Positions 27,181-33,973 are shown, counted from the stretch's first letter. The stretch is DNA of 34,109 bases from Bacteroidota bacterium (GCA_018267875.1 JAFDXP010000015.1:1-34109), one strand, 5' to 3'. A program made the numbers and translations. Notes: generated from the letters alone by a model not told the origin.

Positions 27181-28080
27181 ATGAAACGGTGGATTTTGTA
27201 TTTGGGGATAGCTCAACTAACTGGTTTGTTTTTTCAATCTGCTTCAGCAAAAGTACCCCTCAAACACGGGACAAATACATCTGGAGCATTCGAACGATAT
27301 ACAGAACAATTATATCATCAGTTAAGTTTTCCTTCAGAAAATAAAATTTCTTTCGCAGCCTTTGCAACAGCCTATAAAGGATACATCAACCTTAGAAATG
27401 CAGGAAACTTAAATAGTGATAAACAAATATTAACCATAGTAGATTTCACAATTTCATCAACCAAGTATCGTCTTTGGATAATTGATCTATCTCAAAAAAG
27501 AGTTCTCCTAAATGATTATGTAGCACACGGACAAGGGTCAGGAGATGAATTTGCAACTACTTTTTCGAACAAAGACAACTCCCATCAAAGCAGTATCGGG
27601 TTTTATGTTACAGGAGAAGCTTATGATGGTCAGCATGGTAATTCCTTACGACTTTATGGAATGGACTATGGCTATAATTCTGCCGCATTTGATCGTGCGG
27701 TTGTTATGCATGGAGCAGACTATGTCAGCAATGCTTTCATTGTTAGTCAAAATCGCTTAGGGCGAAGTTGGGGCTGCCCTGCTGTTAGCAATCAAGTAGT
27801 AGATAAAGTGGTAAACTATATCAAAGATGGTACTTGTTTGTTTATATACTATCCTCAAAAAGATTATCTGGCAAGCTCTTCATGGCTAAAAAAAAATCCT
27901 AACTATCTGCCAGAGGATTACATGATTCAAGATTTGAAAGCACCCATTCGCTATGTGTACGACAAAAGTGCAGCCAACCTAAACCCCAATAGTCCCAATT
28001 ATATTTGCCCTGAAATGGAAACAAAGAAAGCTACTTTAACGGCGATGAATTTCCGTTTTATAAAGCGTGTTTTACCTTAG
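27181..28080 (+). CDS. Murein L,D-transpeptidase catalytic domain protein (YkuD_2 family)
   Basis: 299 residues. Signal peptide about 1-22 (cleavage near ASA). The YkuD_2 (PF13645-like) domain covers about residues 75-230: WIIDLSQKRVLLNDYVAHGQGSG, GFYVTGEAY-G-HG-SLRL-GMDYG, His177 in VVMHGADYVS, and catalytic Cys199 in GRSWGCPAV. The enzyme would form or exchange 3-3 peptidoglycan crosslinks or attach proteins in the periplasm. It lies close to the SLT lytic transglycosylase, a neighbourhood for wall remodelling. The C-terminal ~60 residues have no family I recognise. Confidence 0.93.
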   Translation: MKRWILYLGIAQLTGLFFQSASAKVPLKHGTNTSGAFERYTEQLYHQLSFPSENKISFAAFATAYKGYINLRNAGNLNSDKQILTIVDFTISSTKYRLWIIDLSQKRVLLNDYVAHGQGSGDEFATTFSNKDNSHQSSIGFYVTGEAYDGQHGNSLRLYGMDYGYNSAAFDRAVVMHGADYVSNAFIVSQNRLGRSWGCPAVSNQVVDKVVNYIKDGTCLFIYYPQKDYLASSSWLKKNPNYLPEDYMIQDLKAPIRYVYDKSAANLNPNSPNYICPEMETKKATLTAMNFRFIKRVLP

Positions 28081-28111
28081 TTGATAACAAAACCCATTGA
28101 ACTTTTCTTTC

Positions 28112-28447
28112 CTAAATTTCTTTTGATGGATTCCAGAAAACTGTTTCAAATTCAACAACAGTATCATTTTCTACTCGAATACCTTCTGCCTCCAAAAGTT
28201 CTTGCATTTGGGATGGTGTGCGAAAATGATGCTTTCCTGTCAACATTCCATTTCTGTTAACTACCCTATGAGCTGGAACATTCAAATCAGCTTTATTGCA
28301 ATTATTCATCGCATAACCGACTAATCGTGCACCCGATTTAGCACCCAATGCAGCCGCAATTGCACCATAACTGGTAACTCTTCCCTTAGGACAAAGACGC
28401 ACTAACTGATAGATGGCATCATAAATATCATTTGCTTCCTTTTTCAC
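28112..28447 (-). CDS. Alkyltransferase-like protein (MGMT family, catalytic Cys replaced)
   Basis: 111 residues, the DNA-binding domain of the Ogt/MGMT family only. Motifs: CPKGRVTSYGAIAAALG, the arginine finger region SGARLVGYAMNN, and VPAHRVVNRNGMLTGK. The alkyl-acceptor Cys of PCHR is Ala59 (PAHR), so it cannot transfer alkyl groups. Known alkyltransferase-like proteins bind O6-alkylguanine and hand the lesion to nucleotide excision repair. The gene overlaps the DUF5522 gene by 20 bases, so it is the last gene of a trmB-DUF5522-ATL operon. Confidence 0.9.
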   Translation of the reverse strand: MKKEANDIYDAIYQLVRLCPKGRVTSYGAIAAALGAKSGARLVGYAMNNCNKADLNVPAHRVVNRNGMLTGKHHFRTPSQMQELLEAEGIRVENDTVVEFETVFWNPSKEI

Positions 28448-28631
28448 TCCGTTCCTTTTTCTGTGCTAATAAAATGCTTCGCTTAGGTTCAACAACATTT
28501 ATATATTGATAAGGGCAATGTAGGCAGCCATTTCCACAACAATATCCTCGACGTAGATGTGCCGCTTCTGTCATCACCATTCTGCCATCCGAGAGTCTAT
28601 AAAAATCATTCTGCTCTTTGTGCAACTGCAT
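28428..28631 (-). CDS. DUF5522 family small cysteine-rich protein
   Basis: 67 residues. The core DFYRLSDGRMVMTEAAHL is followed by RRGYCCGNGCLHCPYQY, the conserved Cys cluster CC-x-x-x-C-x-x-C-PY that likely binds a metal (inference). The tail is basic and glutamine/lysine-rich. It overlaps the end of trmB by 26 bases and the ATL gene by 20 bases, so all three are translated from one message. Function unknown. Confidence 0.88.
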   Translation of the reverse strand: MQLHKEQNDFYRLSDGRMVMTEAAHLRRGYCCGNGCLHCPYQYINVVEPKRSILLAQKKERSEKGSK

Positions 28632-29310
28632 CTTGATGTTTCTTTTTCTCTTTCAAAACAATTGTCTGAGCGGGCAATGAAAAACATAGGTAATATATGG
28701 TTCTTCCTTCTGCACGATGCATTCCTTCATAAAAAGTTTGGATAGCCAAAGCGCCTGTTGCCTTCTGTTGACCATAGATGTCTGCAATATCTTCATGGAT
28801 GATGCAATTTTGATCAGCAATAGTTTCTTTAGTAAAATCGTATAGTTCTTTTGAGTCTGTTTTAAGGTGAATCTTTGCCGTTGCCGGAAGTATGGACTGA
28901 TAGATTTTTAGAAATCGAGGATGTGTTAACCGATTTTTAGCTTTTGAATCTCTTAAAAAAGGATCAGGGAAAATAATCCAGATTTCTGCTGCTTCTCCGG
29001 CATCAAAATAGTTGGTAAGCTGATCAATTTGGGTGCGGAGAAAAGCTACATTCGCCAACTGTTCTGTCAATGCTTTTTTAGCTCCAATAAAAATACGATT
29101 ACCTTTGATATCCACACCAACAAAATTTCTATGTGAATATTCTCGTCCAAGGTTTACACTGTATTCACCTTTGCCACAAGCCAATTCAAGTGTAATCGGA
29201 TTGTTGTTTTTAAAAAAAAGATGCCATTGTCCTTTCATTCCTTCGGGCTTTTGAAGCACATTAGCAAAGGAATGAATTGCCTCAAAGCGGACTAATTTTT
29301 TTTGTCCCAT
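28606..29310 (-). CDS. trmB: tRNA (guanine-N7-)-methyltransferase
   Basis: 234 residues, SAM-dependent Rossmann fold, makes m7G46 in the variable loop of tRNA. Motifs: SAM site ELACGKGEYSVNLGR, GVDIKGNRI, the TrmB catalytic stretch IIFPDPFLRDSKAKNRLTHPRFL (the usual FPDPWPK-HxKRR is altered to RDSKAKNR) and KTDSKELYDF. The gene has a perfect start-proximal -7 box and leads an overlapping operon with DUF5522 and an alkyltransferase-like protein. Confidence 0.94.
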   Translation of the reverse strand: MGQKKLVRFEAIHSFANVLQKPEGMKGQWHLFFKNNNPITLELACGKGEYSVNLGREYSHRNFVGVDIKGNRIFIGAKKALTEQLANVAFLRTQIDQLTNYFDAGEAAEIWIIFPDPFLRDSKAKNRLTHPRFLKIYQSILPATAKIHLKTDSKELYDFTKETIADQNCIIHEDIADIYGQQKATGALAIQTFYEGMHRAEGRTIYYLCFSLPAQTIVLKEKKKHQDAVAQRAE

Positions 29311-29317
29311 AAAGGTG

Positions 29318-29325
29318 CAAAGATA
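29318..29325 (-). promoter_or_regulatory. -7 promoter box of the trmB operon
   Basis: On the reverse strand TATCTTTG is a perfect TAnnTTTG, ending 7 bases before ATG 29310. No TTTG at -33 is seen. Confidence 0.6.
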
Positions 29326-29860
29326 TTCTACAAATTCATGCAGGATTTGAAAAAAAGGCTCTCCTTCGTAAATATTTATGGAATGACTTTAGGGTTACAT
29401 AAGAAAACAGCAACAAGTATCTAAAGCAGTCACCTATTTCGTTTTGCATCTTGAGCTATTCTTGAAAAAATCCAATAAGAGCATCTATTTTTGAGGGATT
29501 TTCACTACTGAATTAATATACTATACAAGTCACACTAAAAATTCCTCCATTCTTTAAGGAACAGAGTAAGTTGAACAAATTGAGCAATTACTTTAGCTAC
29601 CGCATTTTTTGTGCAATTCATTCTTGCTTGAGGGGCATAACTACTCTGTTTGCGATAGGAAGATGTGAACAAAGCTGGCAATAAAAATAGCCTTAAACCT
29701 ATTTCTCGATCGAAAAAAAGTACTATTAAAGATTGATATAGATACATTGTTCAAAAAAACATTTGCGAATTGACACGAATATAAATTTTATATGTTTTAT
29801 ATATACTATAAAATACTGTACTTTAGAATGTAATAATTTAGACCTTACAAACAATTTATA
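29326..29860. other. Gene-poor, A+T-rich intergenic region
   Basis: About 535 bases with no gene I can support. A 70-codon reverse open frame (29535-29747) has no promoter, no family resemblance and no coding-like pattern. The part near 29778-29815 is an A+T-rich stretch of alternating TATA-like motifs downstream of the small CxxC lipoprotein gene, possibly its transcript end. It marks the transition from the housekeeping to the accessory part of the window. Confidence 0.5.
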
Positions 29861-30289
29861 TTAATGCAACACCTGATAAATACTATCAATGTTAGTTGAT
29901 TCAATATTTATTATGTTGTAAATTTTTTTATGTACGGTTTGAATTAATCCAATATTTCCATTATTGTATTTTAAACGATCACATTTATCCATAGAATCTA
30001 TCCAAACACTCTGATTTACTTTAGGCATATACTTTTCGTAAGTAGCAAGGCTCAAAATACAAATACCGTGTTTTATATAAGCAATTTGTGAAAATGTTTT
30101 GTGAATACAACTTGGGCATCCGTTAATTGACACTATAAGAAAGTTTGTACTATCGTCAGGAATTGAACGAACCATGTTCTCATTTAAGTATTTGCCAAAT
30201 ATTTTTGTATCTCCTTCAAATTGATTATGTTGGCTATTACAACTGTATAATAGAAAGAGAATAGCTAAGTTTTTTTTACAAAATATCAT
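29861..30289 (-). CDS. Small thioredoxin-like CxxC lipoprotein
   Basis: 142 residues. Lipoprotein signal with lipobox LLYSC, lipidated Cys17. After a short polar linker, a hydrophobic strand (FLIVSI) leads into Cys58-Pro-Ser-Cys61 and a helix, then a second strand (CILSLATY), as in the first half of a thioredoxin fold. A complete thioredoxin domain would be longer and no cis-Pro motif is clear, so it may be a minimal or divergent form. It overlaps the beta-propeller gene by 14 bases. Base composition and codon use are more A+T-rich than in the housekeeping genes to the left. Confidence 0.75.
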   Translation of the reverse strand: MIFCKKNLAILFLLYSCNSQHNQFEGDTKIFGKYLNENMVRSIPDDSTNFLIVSINGCPSCIHKTFSQIAYIKHGICILSLATYEKYMPKVNQSVWIDSMDKCDRLKYNNGNIGLIQTVHKKIYNIINIESTNIDSIYQVLH

Positions 30290-31379
30290 ATATCATAACC
30301 TTTATTCCTAATGAAATGTTTTTGTTAGTCGCAATGTAAAGTTTATTATTGAAGAAAAAAGTACTTCTTAGGTTAAAACTATTATGATCTTTAAATAAAA
30401 GCTTCTTTTTAATTTTAAAATTTTCATCTAACACATATAAAGCAAGCGGCTTATCTTCATAAGTAGTTAAATAACCGTCCTTTTCTTCTACTTGTGTGCC
30501 AAAAGTTTGCATCAAAAGCCATTGATGCGTTTTTGAATCGTAAAGAATGCGTTCATAAATAGAATTCTGTGTGCAATATTTTTCCATGTATTGAAGACCT
30601 AATTGATTTAAATCATAGGGTTTCATTTTATAGTCTGATATTTCTGATAATTCATAGTTTGATATATGCCTTGTACTCGTTTCGTAAACATGCATTATGT
30701 TTTCATTATTAAAAATATAAGCCACCATATTATTACATAAACCGGAAGTAATAGGATAACATGAATAATAAAAACTTGAGTGATAGCTTTCAGGAAATTT
30801 TCCAAAACTGTCAATTTTTTTTATCATATGCTGATCTAAAGTTAAAATTGAAATAAGTTCTTGCTGAAAATACGTTTTAAACTCTTGCTTGTCTGGAATG
30901 TAATATTCAGGGATATCAAGCAAACCAAATTTATCACCCACATAATCGAATTCAAAAAATATATTTGATAAATAATGTTTAATGTTTTTTGATTGGCTAT
31001 ATGAAAAAGTATCAATCTTTTTGTTTTGTTTTTTAATAATTATATTCATATCCTTTATTAGGAAAAAAGTGCTTTCCATATACTGTGAATAACCATATGA
31101 TTCATTCTTAACATTATTTGGAACAGATATTGAATCAATAATAATCCCATGTTGATTGTATTTGTAAATTTTATCAATATTATTACTAAAACAAAGAAAA
31201 TTAATCTGATCTTGATTGTGAGAAAACCTAATATATGATGATTTCTTAGTTTTAACAAGCACACAACTATCATATAATAATTTTCCAGCATCAATAAACC
31301 TATTAGTTGAATTAGTACAGGAAATAAAATTCATAGAAACAAATACTATATTGATTACTTTTCTAAGCATTGATTTCAA
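30276..31379 (-). CDS. Beta-propeller lipoprotein, DUF4221-like
   Basis: 367 residues. Lipoprotein signal with lipobox FISC, Cys21. The rest is made of repeated antiparallel strands of the six-bladed propeller type. Features recall the Bacteroidetes DUF4221 family: DSFGKFPESYH, a bladed NENIMHVYETSTRHI unit, and ERILYDSKTHQWLLMQTFG; the assignment is from memory and tentative. It lies 59 bases after the small lipoprotein gene, with a strong terminator in that gap and no room for a promoter, and it overlaps the CxxC lipoprotein gene. High Asn, Lys, Ile and Tyr content reflects low G+C. Confidence 0.72.
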   Translation of the reverse strand: MKSMLRKVINIVFVSMNFISCTNSTNRFIDAGKLLYDSCVLVKTKKSSYIRFSHNQDQINFLCFSNNIDKIYKYNQHGIIIDSISVPNNVKNESYGYSQYMESTFFLIKDMNIIIKKQNKKIDTFSYSQSKNIKHYLSNIFFEFDYVGDKFGLLDIPEYYIPDKQEFKTYFQQELISILTLDQHMIKKIDSFGKFPESYHSSFYYSCYPITSGLCNNMVAYIFNNENIMHVYETSTRHISNYELSEISDYKMKPYDLNQLGLQYMEKYCTQNSIYERILYDSKTHQWLLMQTFGTQVEEKDGYLTTYEDKPLALYVLDENFKIKKKLLFKDHNSFNLRSTFFFNNKLYIATNKNISLGIKVMIYDIL

Positions 31380-31396
31380 GATAATTTAATTAAATG

Positions 31397-31423
31397 AAAA
31401 ACTGCCATATTAAGGCAGTTTTT
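31397..31423 (-). terminator. Intrinsic terminator between small lipoprotein and propeller genes
   Basis: AAAAACTGCC and GGCAGTTTTT form a perfect 10-bp stem around a 7-base loop. On the reverse strand it ends in five U. It lies 15 bases after the small lipoprotein stop and 17 bases before the propeller ATG. It should end most transcripts after the first gene and leave the next two genes dependent on read-through. Confidence 0.85.
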
Positions 31424-31438
31424 CTAAAAGTTTTAAAC

Positions 31439-31918
31439 TTATTTAATTAATAAACTAAAAGCAAATTCAAAATTATTTTCAGACAAAGAAGATGTTGGAC
31501 CAGCCAATAATAGAGCATGAGGCTTGACATCACTACTATAATCTTTAACAATTATTCCATAAGTACCCGATTGCATTTTAGTTAAAATATCATCAGACAC
31601 AACATCATTAATTAAATCAATGTTATTTTGGTCTAAAAAGAAGTTCTTCACTGAAACCGAGCCGTTTCCCGCCACTGATTTTATTTCATCAAATTTTTGT
31701 GGTCTAATAATTACATCATCTAAACAATTTACTGCTGGTTCTGCACAATCATAATTATTATTGACTACTTGTCTATGTGCGGGGTTTCCGTTTCGTTTTA
31801 TAGCTTGAAAAGAACTATTAACGGGTTGACTATTTAGTGATTTTTTTTTACAGCTTTGAAAGCTGAAGAAAGTTCCAGAAATCATGAACAAAATACCATA
31901 TCTAATTACACTTTTCAT
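31439..31918 (-). CDS. Small lipoprotein of unknown function
   Basis: 159 residues. Lipoprotein signal ending FSFQSC (Cys23), then a lysine/serine linker. The mature part has two Cys (58 and 65, in DCAEPAVNCLDD), possibly a disulfide, and a C-terminal half with alternating strands (YGIIVKDY, HALLLAGP, EFAFSLLIK). No family is recognised. It is the first gene of a lipoprotein cassette whose promoter spacer is an 11-base C tract, and a strong terminator follows it, so it should be the most abundant product and the one most directly subject to switching. The start is ATG 31918; an out-of-frame ATG lies 7 bases upstream. Confidence 0.75.
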   Translation of the reverse strand: MKSVIRYGILFMISGTFFSFQSCKKKSLNSQPVNSSFQAIKRNGNPAHRQVVNNNYDCAEPAVNCLDDVIIRPQKFDEIKSVAGNGSVSVKNFFLDQNNIDLINDVVSDDILTKMQSGTYGIIVKDYSSDVKPHALLLAGPTSSLSENNFEFAFSLLIK

Positions 31919-31997
31919 TATACATAAATTTACTAGTTAGCTTGTTCCCTACTCTTTTCTACGGATTTTTGGGGTTCCTCCTTCAACGTTGTAAGAA

Positions 31998-32030
31998 CAA
32001 AGATAAATACGGGGGGGGGGGATTTCCAAA
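31998..32030 (-). promoter_or_regulatory. Promoter with an 11-base C tract in its spacer, predicted phase-variable
   Basis: On the reverse strand: TTTG (32030-32027), a 21-base spacer G-AAAT-C11-GTATT, then a perfect -7 box TATCTTTG (32005-31998). The ATG of the small lipoprotein is 79 bases after the box. The spacer length lies in the active range known for Bacteroidetes (about 17-23). Slipped-strand change in the C run would alter the spacing one base at a time, as in the spacer-controlled phase-variable promoters of Neisseria and Haemophilus. The elements are seen; the switching is inferred. Confidence 0.75.
32011..32021 (+). repeat. Homopolymer tract of 11 G (C on reverse strand)
   Basis: Eleven consecutive G bases in an otherwise A+T-rich region, the longest G/C run in the window. 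It lies between the -33 and -7 elements of a reverse-strand promoter. Confidence 0.98.
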
Positions 32031-32139
32031 TATTTCATGTTAATTTTGTGTTAAATAATTGTTCATTTCAACATATATCAGCACAAATATTCCTAAGCCT
32101 TGAGTAAAACTACACAATATTGAAGTACAAAACTTGAAT

Positions 32140-32305
32140 TTAGCATATCAGCCCGCCTAACGCAAAACCCTTGTTGTAGGTAGTGCAGTTTTCAGTCGTG
32201 ATGGGTTCGGTCGCTTTGGGGTGCGTTGGCTTGGTAGCTCTTTTGCGTTTTTTGTTGGCTTTGTGTGGTTGGAAAAATGCAAATGTGCTACCAAAAGCGT
32301 TGGTT
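32140..32305. other. G/T-rich non-coding segment with inverted and direct repeats
   Basis: The plus strand becomes strongly G/T-rich after 32150. TTGGTAGC (32231-32238) and GCTACCAA (32287-32294) are perfect inverted arms 48 bases apart. GCGTTGG occurs at 32223-32229 and 32297-32303. GCCTAACGC near 32155 faces GCGTTGGC at 32223, loosely like the outer boxes of an integron attC site, but the last box does not fit the consensus. It follows the HsdR-like gene on its transcribed strand. Confidence 0.45.
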
Positions 32306-32926
32306 TTATTTCCCTGTCAAATTATCCGCCAATAATTCCGCTTGTTTCAAAACCGTTTCTATTGCTTTGGCTTGTTTGTCTGGTGGATAACCCCACTTTG
32401 TCAATGTCCGTTTTACAATAACCATTAGTCTTGCTCTTGCACTTTCTCGTATTGTCCAGTCGATTGTTGCATTTGCTTTTACTTTTTCTGTGATTTCCCT
32501 TGCTATTTCTCTTAGTTGGTCATCACCCAAAACCATTACTGCACTGTCGTTTACTTCTAAAGCGTTGTAAAATGCAACTTCGTCTTTTGTCAGTCCAAGT
32601 CGTTCACCTTCTTTGTCAGATTCTTTAATTTCTTTGGCAATGTTGATGAGTTCTTGAATTATTTCGGCTGTTGTGAGCAAGTTGTTTTGGTAGCGTTTTA
32701 TTGCACCTTCTAACATTTCCAATAATTTTTTACTCTTTACTAGATTGGTTTTGGAACGTGTTTTTATTTCGTCTTTTAGTAATTTCTTCAACAATTCTAA
32801 AGCCAAATTTTGGTGTTTCATTCCTTTCACTTCTAAAAGAAATTCATCAGAAAGCACTTCTGACAAAATAGATTTATCAGAAGTCAAAATATCTTCAATT
32901 ATTTTTTCTGAAACTGAACTACTCAT
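32306..32926 (-). CDS. Free-standing HsdR C-terminal domain (DUF3387, EcoEI R-like)
   Basis: 206 residues that match only the C-terminal domain of type I restriction subunit HsdR: LSDEFLLEVKGMKHQNLALELLKKLLKDEIK, NLVKSKKLLEMLEGAIKRYQN, the strongly conserved LGLTKDEVAFYNAL, DSAVMVLGDDQLREIAREI, ATIDWTIRESARARLMVIVKRTLTKWGYPPDKQ and VLKQAELL. The N-terminal nuclease and DEAD-box helicase domains are absent, and their coding sequence is not found upstream, where a separate zinc-ribbon gene lies. The first 25 residues are unlike HsdR. The start overlaps the stop of the upstream gene by 8 bases. It is either a degraded relic or a small protein with a new role. Confidence 0.88.
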   Translation of the reverse strand: MSSSVSEKIIEDILTSDKSILSEVLSDEFLLEVKGMKHQNLALELLKKLLKDEIKTRSKTNLVKSKKLLEMLEGAIKRYQNNLLTTAEIIQELINIAKEIKESDKEGERLGLTKDEVAFYNALEVNDSAVMVLGDDQLREIAREITEKVKANATIDWTIRESARARLMVIVKRTLTKWGYPPDKQAKAIETVLKQAELLADNLTGK

Positions 32927-33119
32927 TATCTGTCATTGAATTATTATCACATTCTTCACAAACAAAATCACCTAATGGAAAATCTAAATTATTATCAATT
33001 CGTGTGATAATATCATTAAAATCAGGAACTCTGTTTACAAACTTCCCCGAACCGATTGAAACATCGTTTCCACAATGATTACAAATTTCAATTATAATAT
33101 CTTCTGTTTGATTTTGCAT
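32919..33119 (-). CDS. Zinc-ribbon mini-protein
   Basis: 66 residues from ATG 33119. Two CxxC knuckles, Cys13-x2-Cys16 (ICNHCGND) and Cys54-x2-Cys57 (CEECDNN), separated by about 37 residues that are rich in Asp and Asn, typical of a zinc ribbon. Upstream in the same frame the reading frame continues into a G+C-rich repeat, which is why ATG 33119 is chosen. It overlaps the HsdR-like gene by 8 bases and starts 11 bases after the methyltransferase stop, so the three form one operon. No family assigned. Confidence 0.75.
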   Translation of the reverse strand: MQNQTEDIIIEICNHCGNDVSIGSGKFVNRVPDFNDIITRIDNNLDFPLGDFVCEECDNNSMTDNE

Positions 33120-33129
33120 ATATGTTGAG

Positions 33130-33945
33130 TTAAGCTGCGTGAGGGATAGAAGCGAAAAGCCCGCAGTGAAGCGTAGCGGAACGAGGACTTGTAGCGGATA
33201 GCCCAACCCGCAGGGGCACGCCATAATCAAAATCATTTTTATCTGCCATTTCACAATAGTCGAGTGACAATTCAATACCGATATAATTTCTTTTATGTCC
33301 CATAGCTACAACTGCGGTTGTTCCACTACCAATAAATGGGTCTAAAATTGTCTGAGCAGTCGTAGAAGAAATTATTCTGTCAATTAAAGCAACTGGAAAA
33401 GGTGCAGGGTATTCATTCTTCATCTCTTGTTTAAATTCCCAAACATCACCAAAGGCGTTAGCCTTTGGTGCAAGTTTAAAGTTGTTTTTTGGAATAAGAT
33501 ATATGACTTCATAAGTCGGTAAAAAGTAACCTGGATTAAAATTTATACCACTTTTTCGTTTCCAAATTATGATTTGTCTAACGGGCAAATCTCTAATAAT
33601 GTCTTGTCTGTCTTGAAGCAAACCGTCTTGAACTCTCCACTTGTGGTTGTAAAAAATTGCTCCGTCATCTTTTATTAGTCGGAACATTTCTTTTAAACAA
33701 TTATGTTGCCACTCTGCATATTCTTCGTGTGGCATATTGTCGTCATAATGACTGTATCCATTTACTAACGCTGCTCCTGCCAATTTCCCGCCACGTCCGT
33801 CTTTCATAACGTTTCCGGTTGAATTTTTTAGGTTGTAGGGCGGTGAAGTTACCACCAAGTCCAAGCACTTGTCTGGCATTTCACGCATAACAGTCAAGCT
33901 GTCACCGTTAATAATTTTGTTTATATATTTCTCTTCAAAAGTCAT
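33130..33945 (-). CDS. Solitary DNA methyltransferase, beta-class (N4-cytosine/N6-adenine)
   Basis: 271 residues from ATG 33945. The motif order is that of the beta class: catalytic motif IV TSPPY (33-37) first, SAM-binding motif I DPFIGSGTT (202-210) near the C-terminus, followed by GIELS. Between them are W-x-HNCLKEMFRLIKDDGAIFYNHKW and KNEYPAPFPVALIDRII. It would methylate an exocyclic amino group at an unknown site. Residues 242-271 (GVPLRVGL... to IPHAA) are encoded by a G+C-rich repeat and are not part of the natural protein. The start could also be GTG at 33969, 4 bases after a -7 box. Confidence 0.9.
   Translation of the reverse strand: MTFEEKYINKIINGDSLTVMREMPDKCLDLVVTSPPYNLKNSTGNVMKDGRGGKLAGAALVNGYSHYDDNMPHEEYAEWQHNCLKEMFRLIKDDGAIFYNHKWRVQDGLLQDRQDIIRDLPVRQIIIWKRKSGINFNPGYFLPTYEVIYLIPKNNFKLAPKANAFGDVWEFKQEMKNEYPAPFPVALIDRIISSTTAQTILDPFIGSGTTAVVAMGHKRNYIGIELSLDYCEMADKNDFDYGVPLRVGLSATSPRSATLHCGLFASIPHAA
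33133..33222 (-). repeat. G+C-rich non-coding repeat fused to the methyltransferase 3' end
   Basis: A block of about 90 bases visibly richer in G and C than either side. It contains GTAGCGGA twice (33173-33180 and 33191-33198) and two CCCGCAG-type units. From memory, very similar blocks (starting with GGCGTGCCCCTGCGGGT on this strand and ending TATCCCTCACGC) recur in many Bacteroidetes genomes between genes; I cannot verify this here. It extends the methyltransferase by 30 residues and ends exactly at the stop. Confidence 0.7.
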
Positions 33946-33973
33946 TCGTGTTTGAGTATTATTAGTCACCGTT

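Noticed and set aside
28112..28447. Active O6-methylguanine methyltransferase
   Set aside because: The acceptor Cys is replaced by Ala in PAHR, so it is called alkyltransferase-like.
29535..29747. 70-codon open frame on the reverse strand in the gene-poor region
   Set aside because: No promoter box, no recognisable family and an odd composition; likely chance in A+T-rich DNA.
32155..32232. Integron attC site
   Set aside because: The left box GCCTAAC fits RYYYAAC, but the right box GTTGGCT fails GTTRRRY and no integrase or cassette array is seen; kept only as a loose resemblance.
33120..33275. N-terminal extension of the zinc-ribbon protein (to position 33275)
   Set aside because: It is translated from the G+C-rich repeat and the methyltransferase 3' end in another frame; the zinc-ribbon protein starts naturally at ATG 33119.
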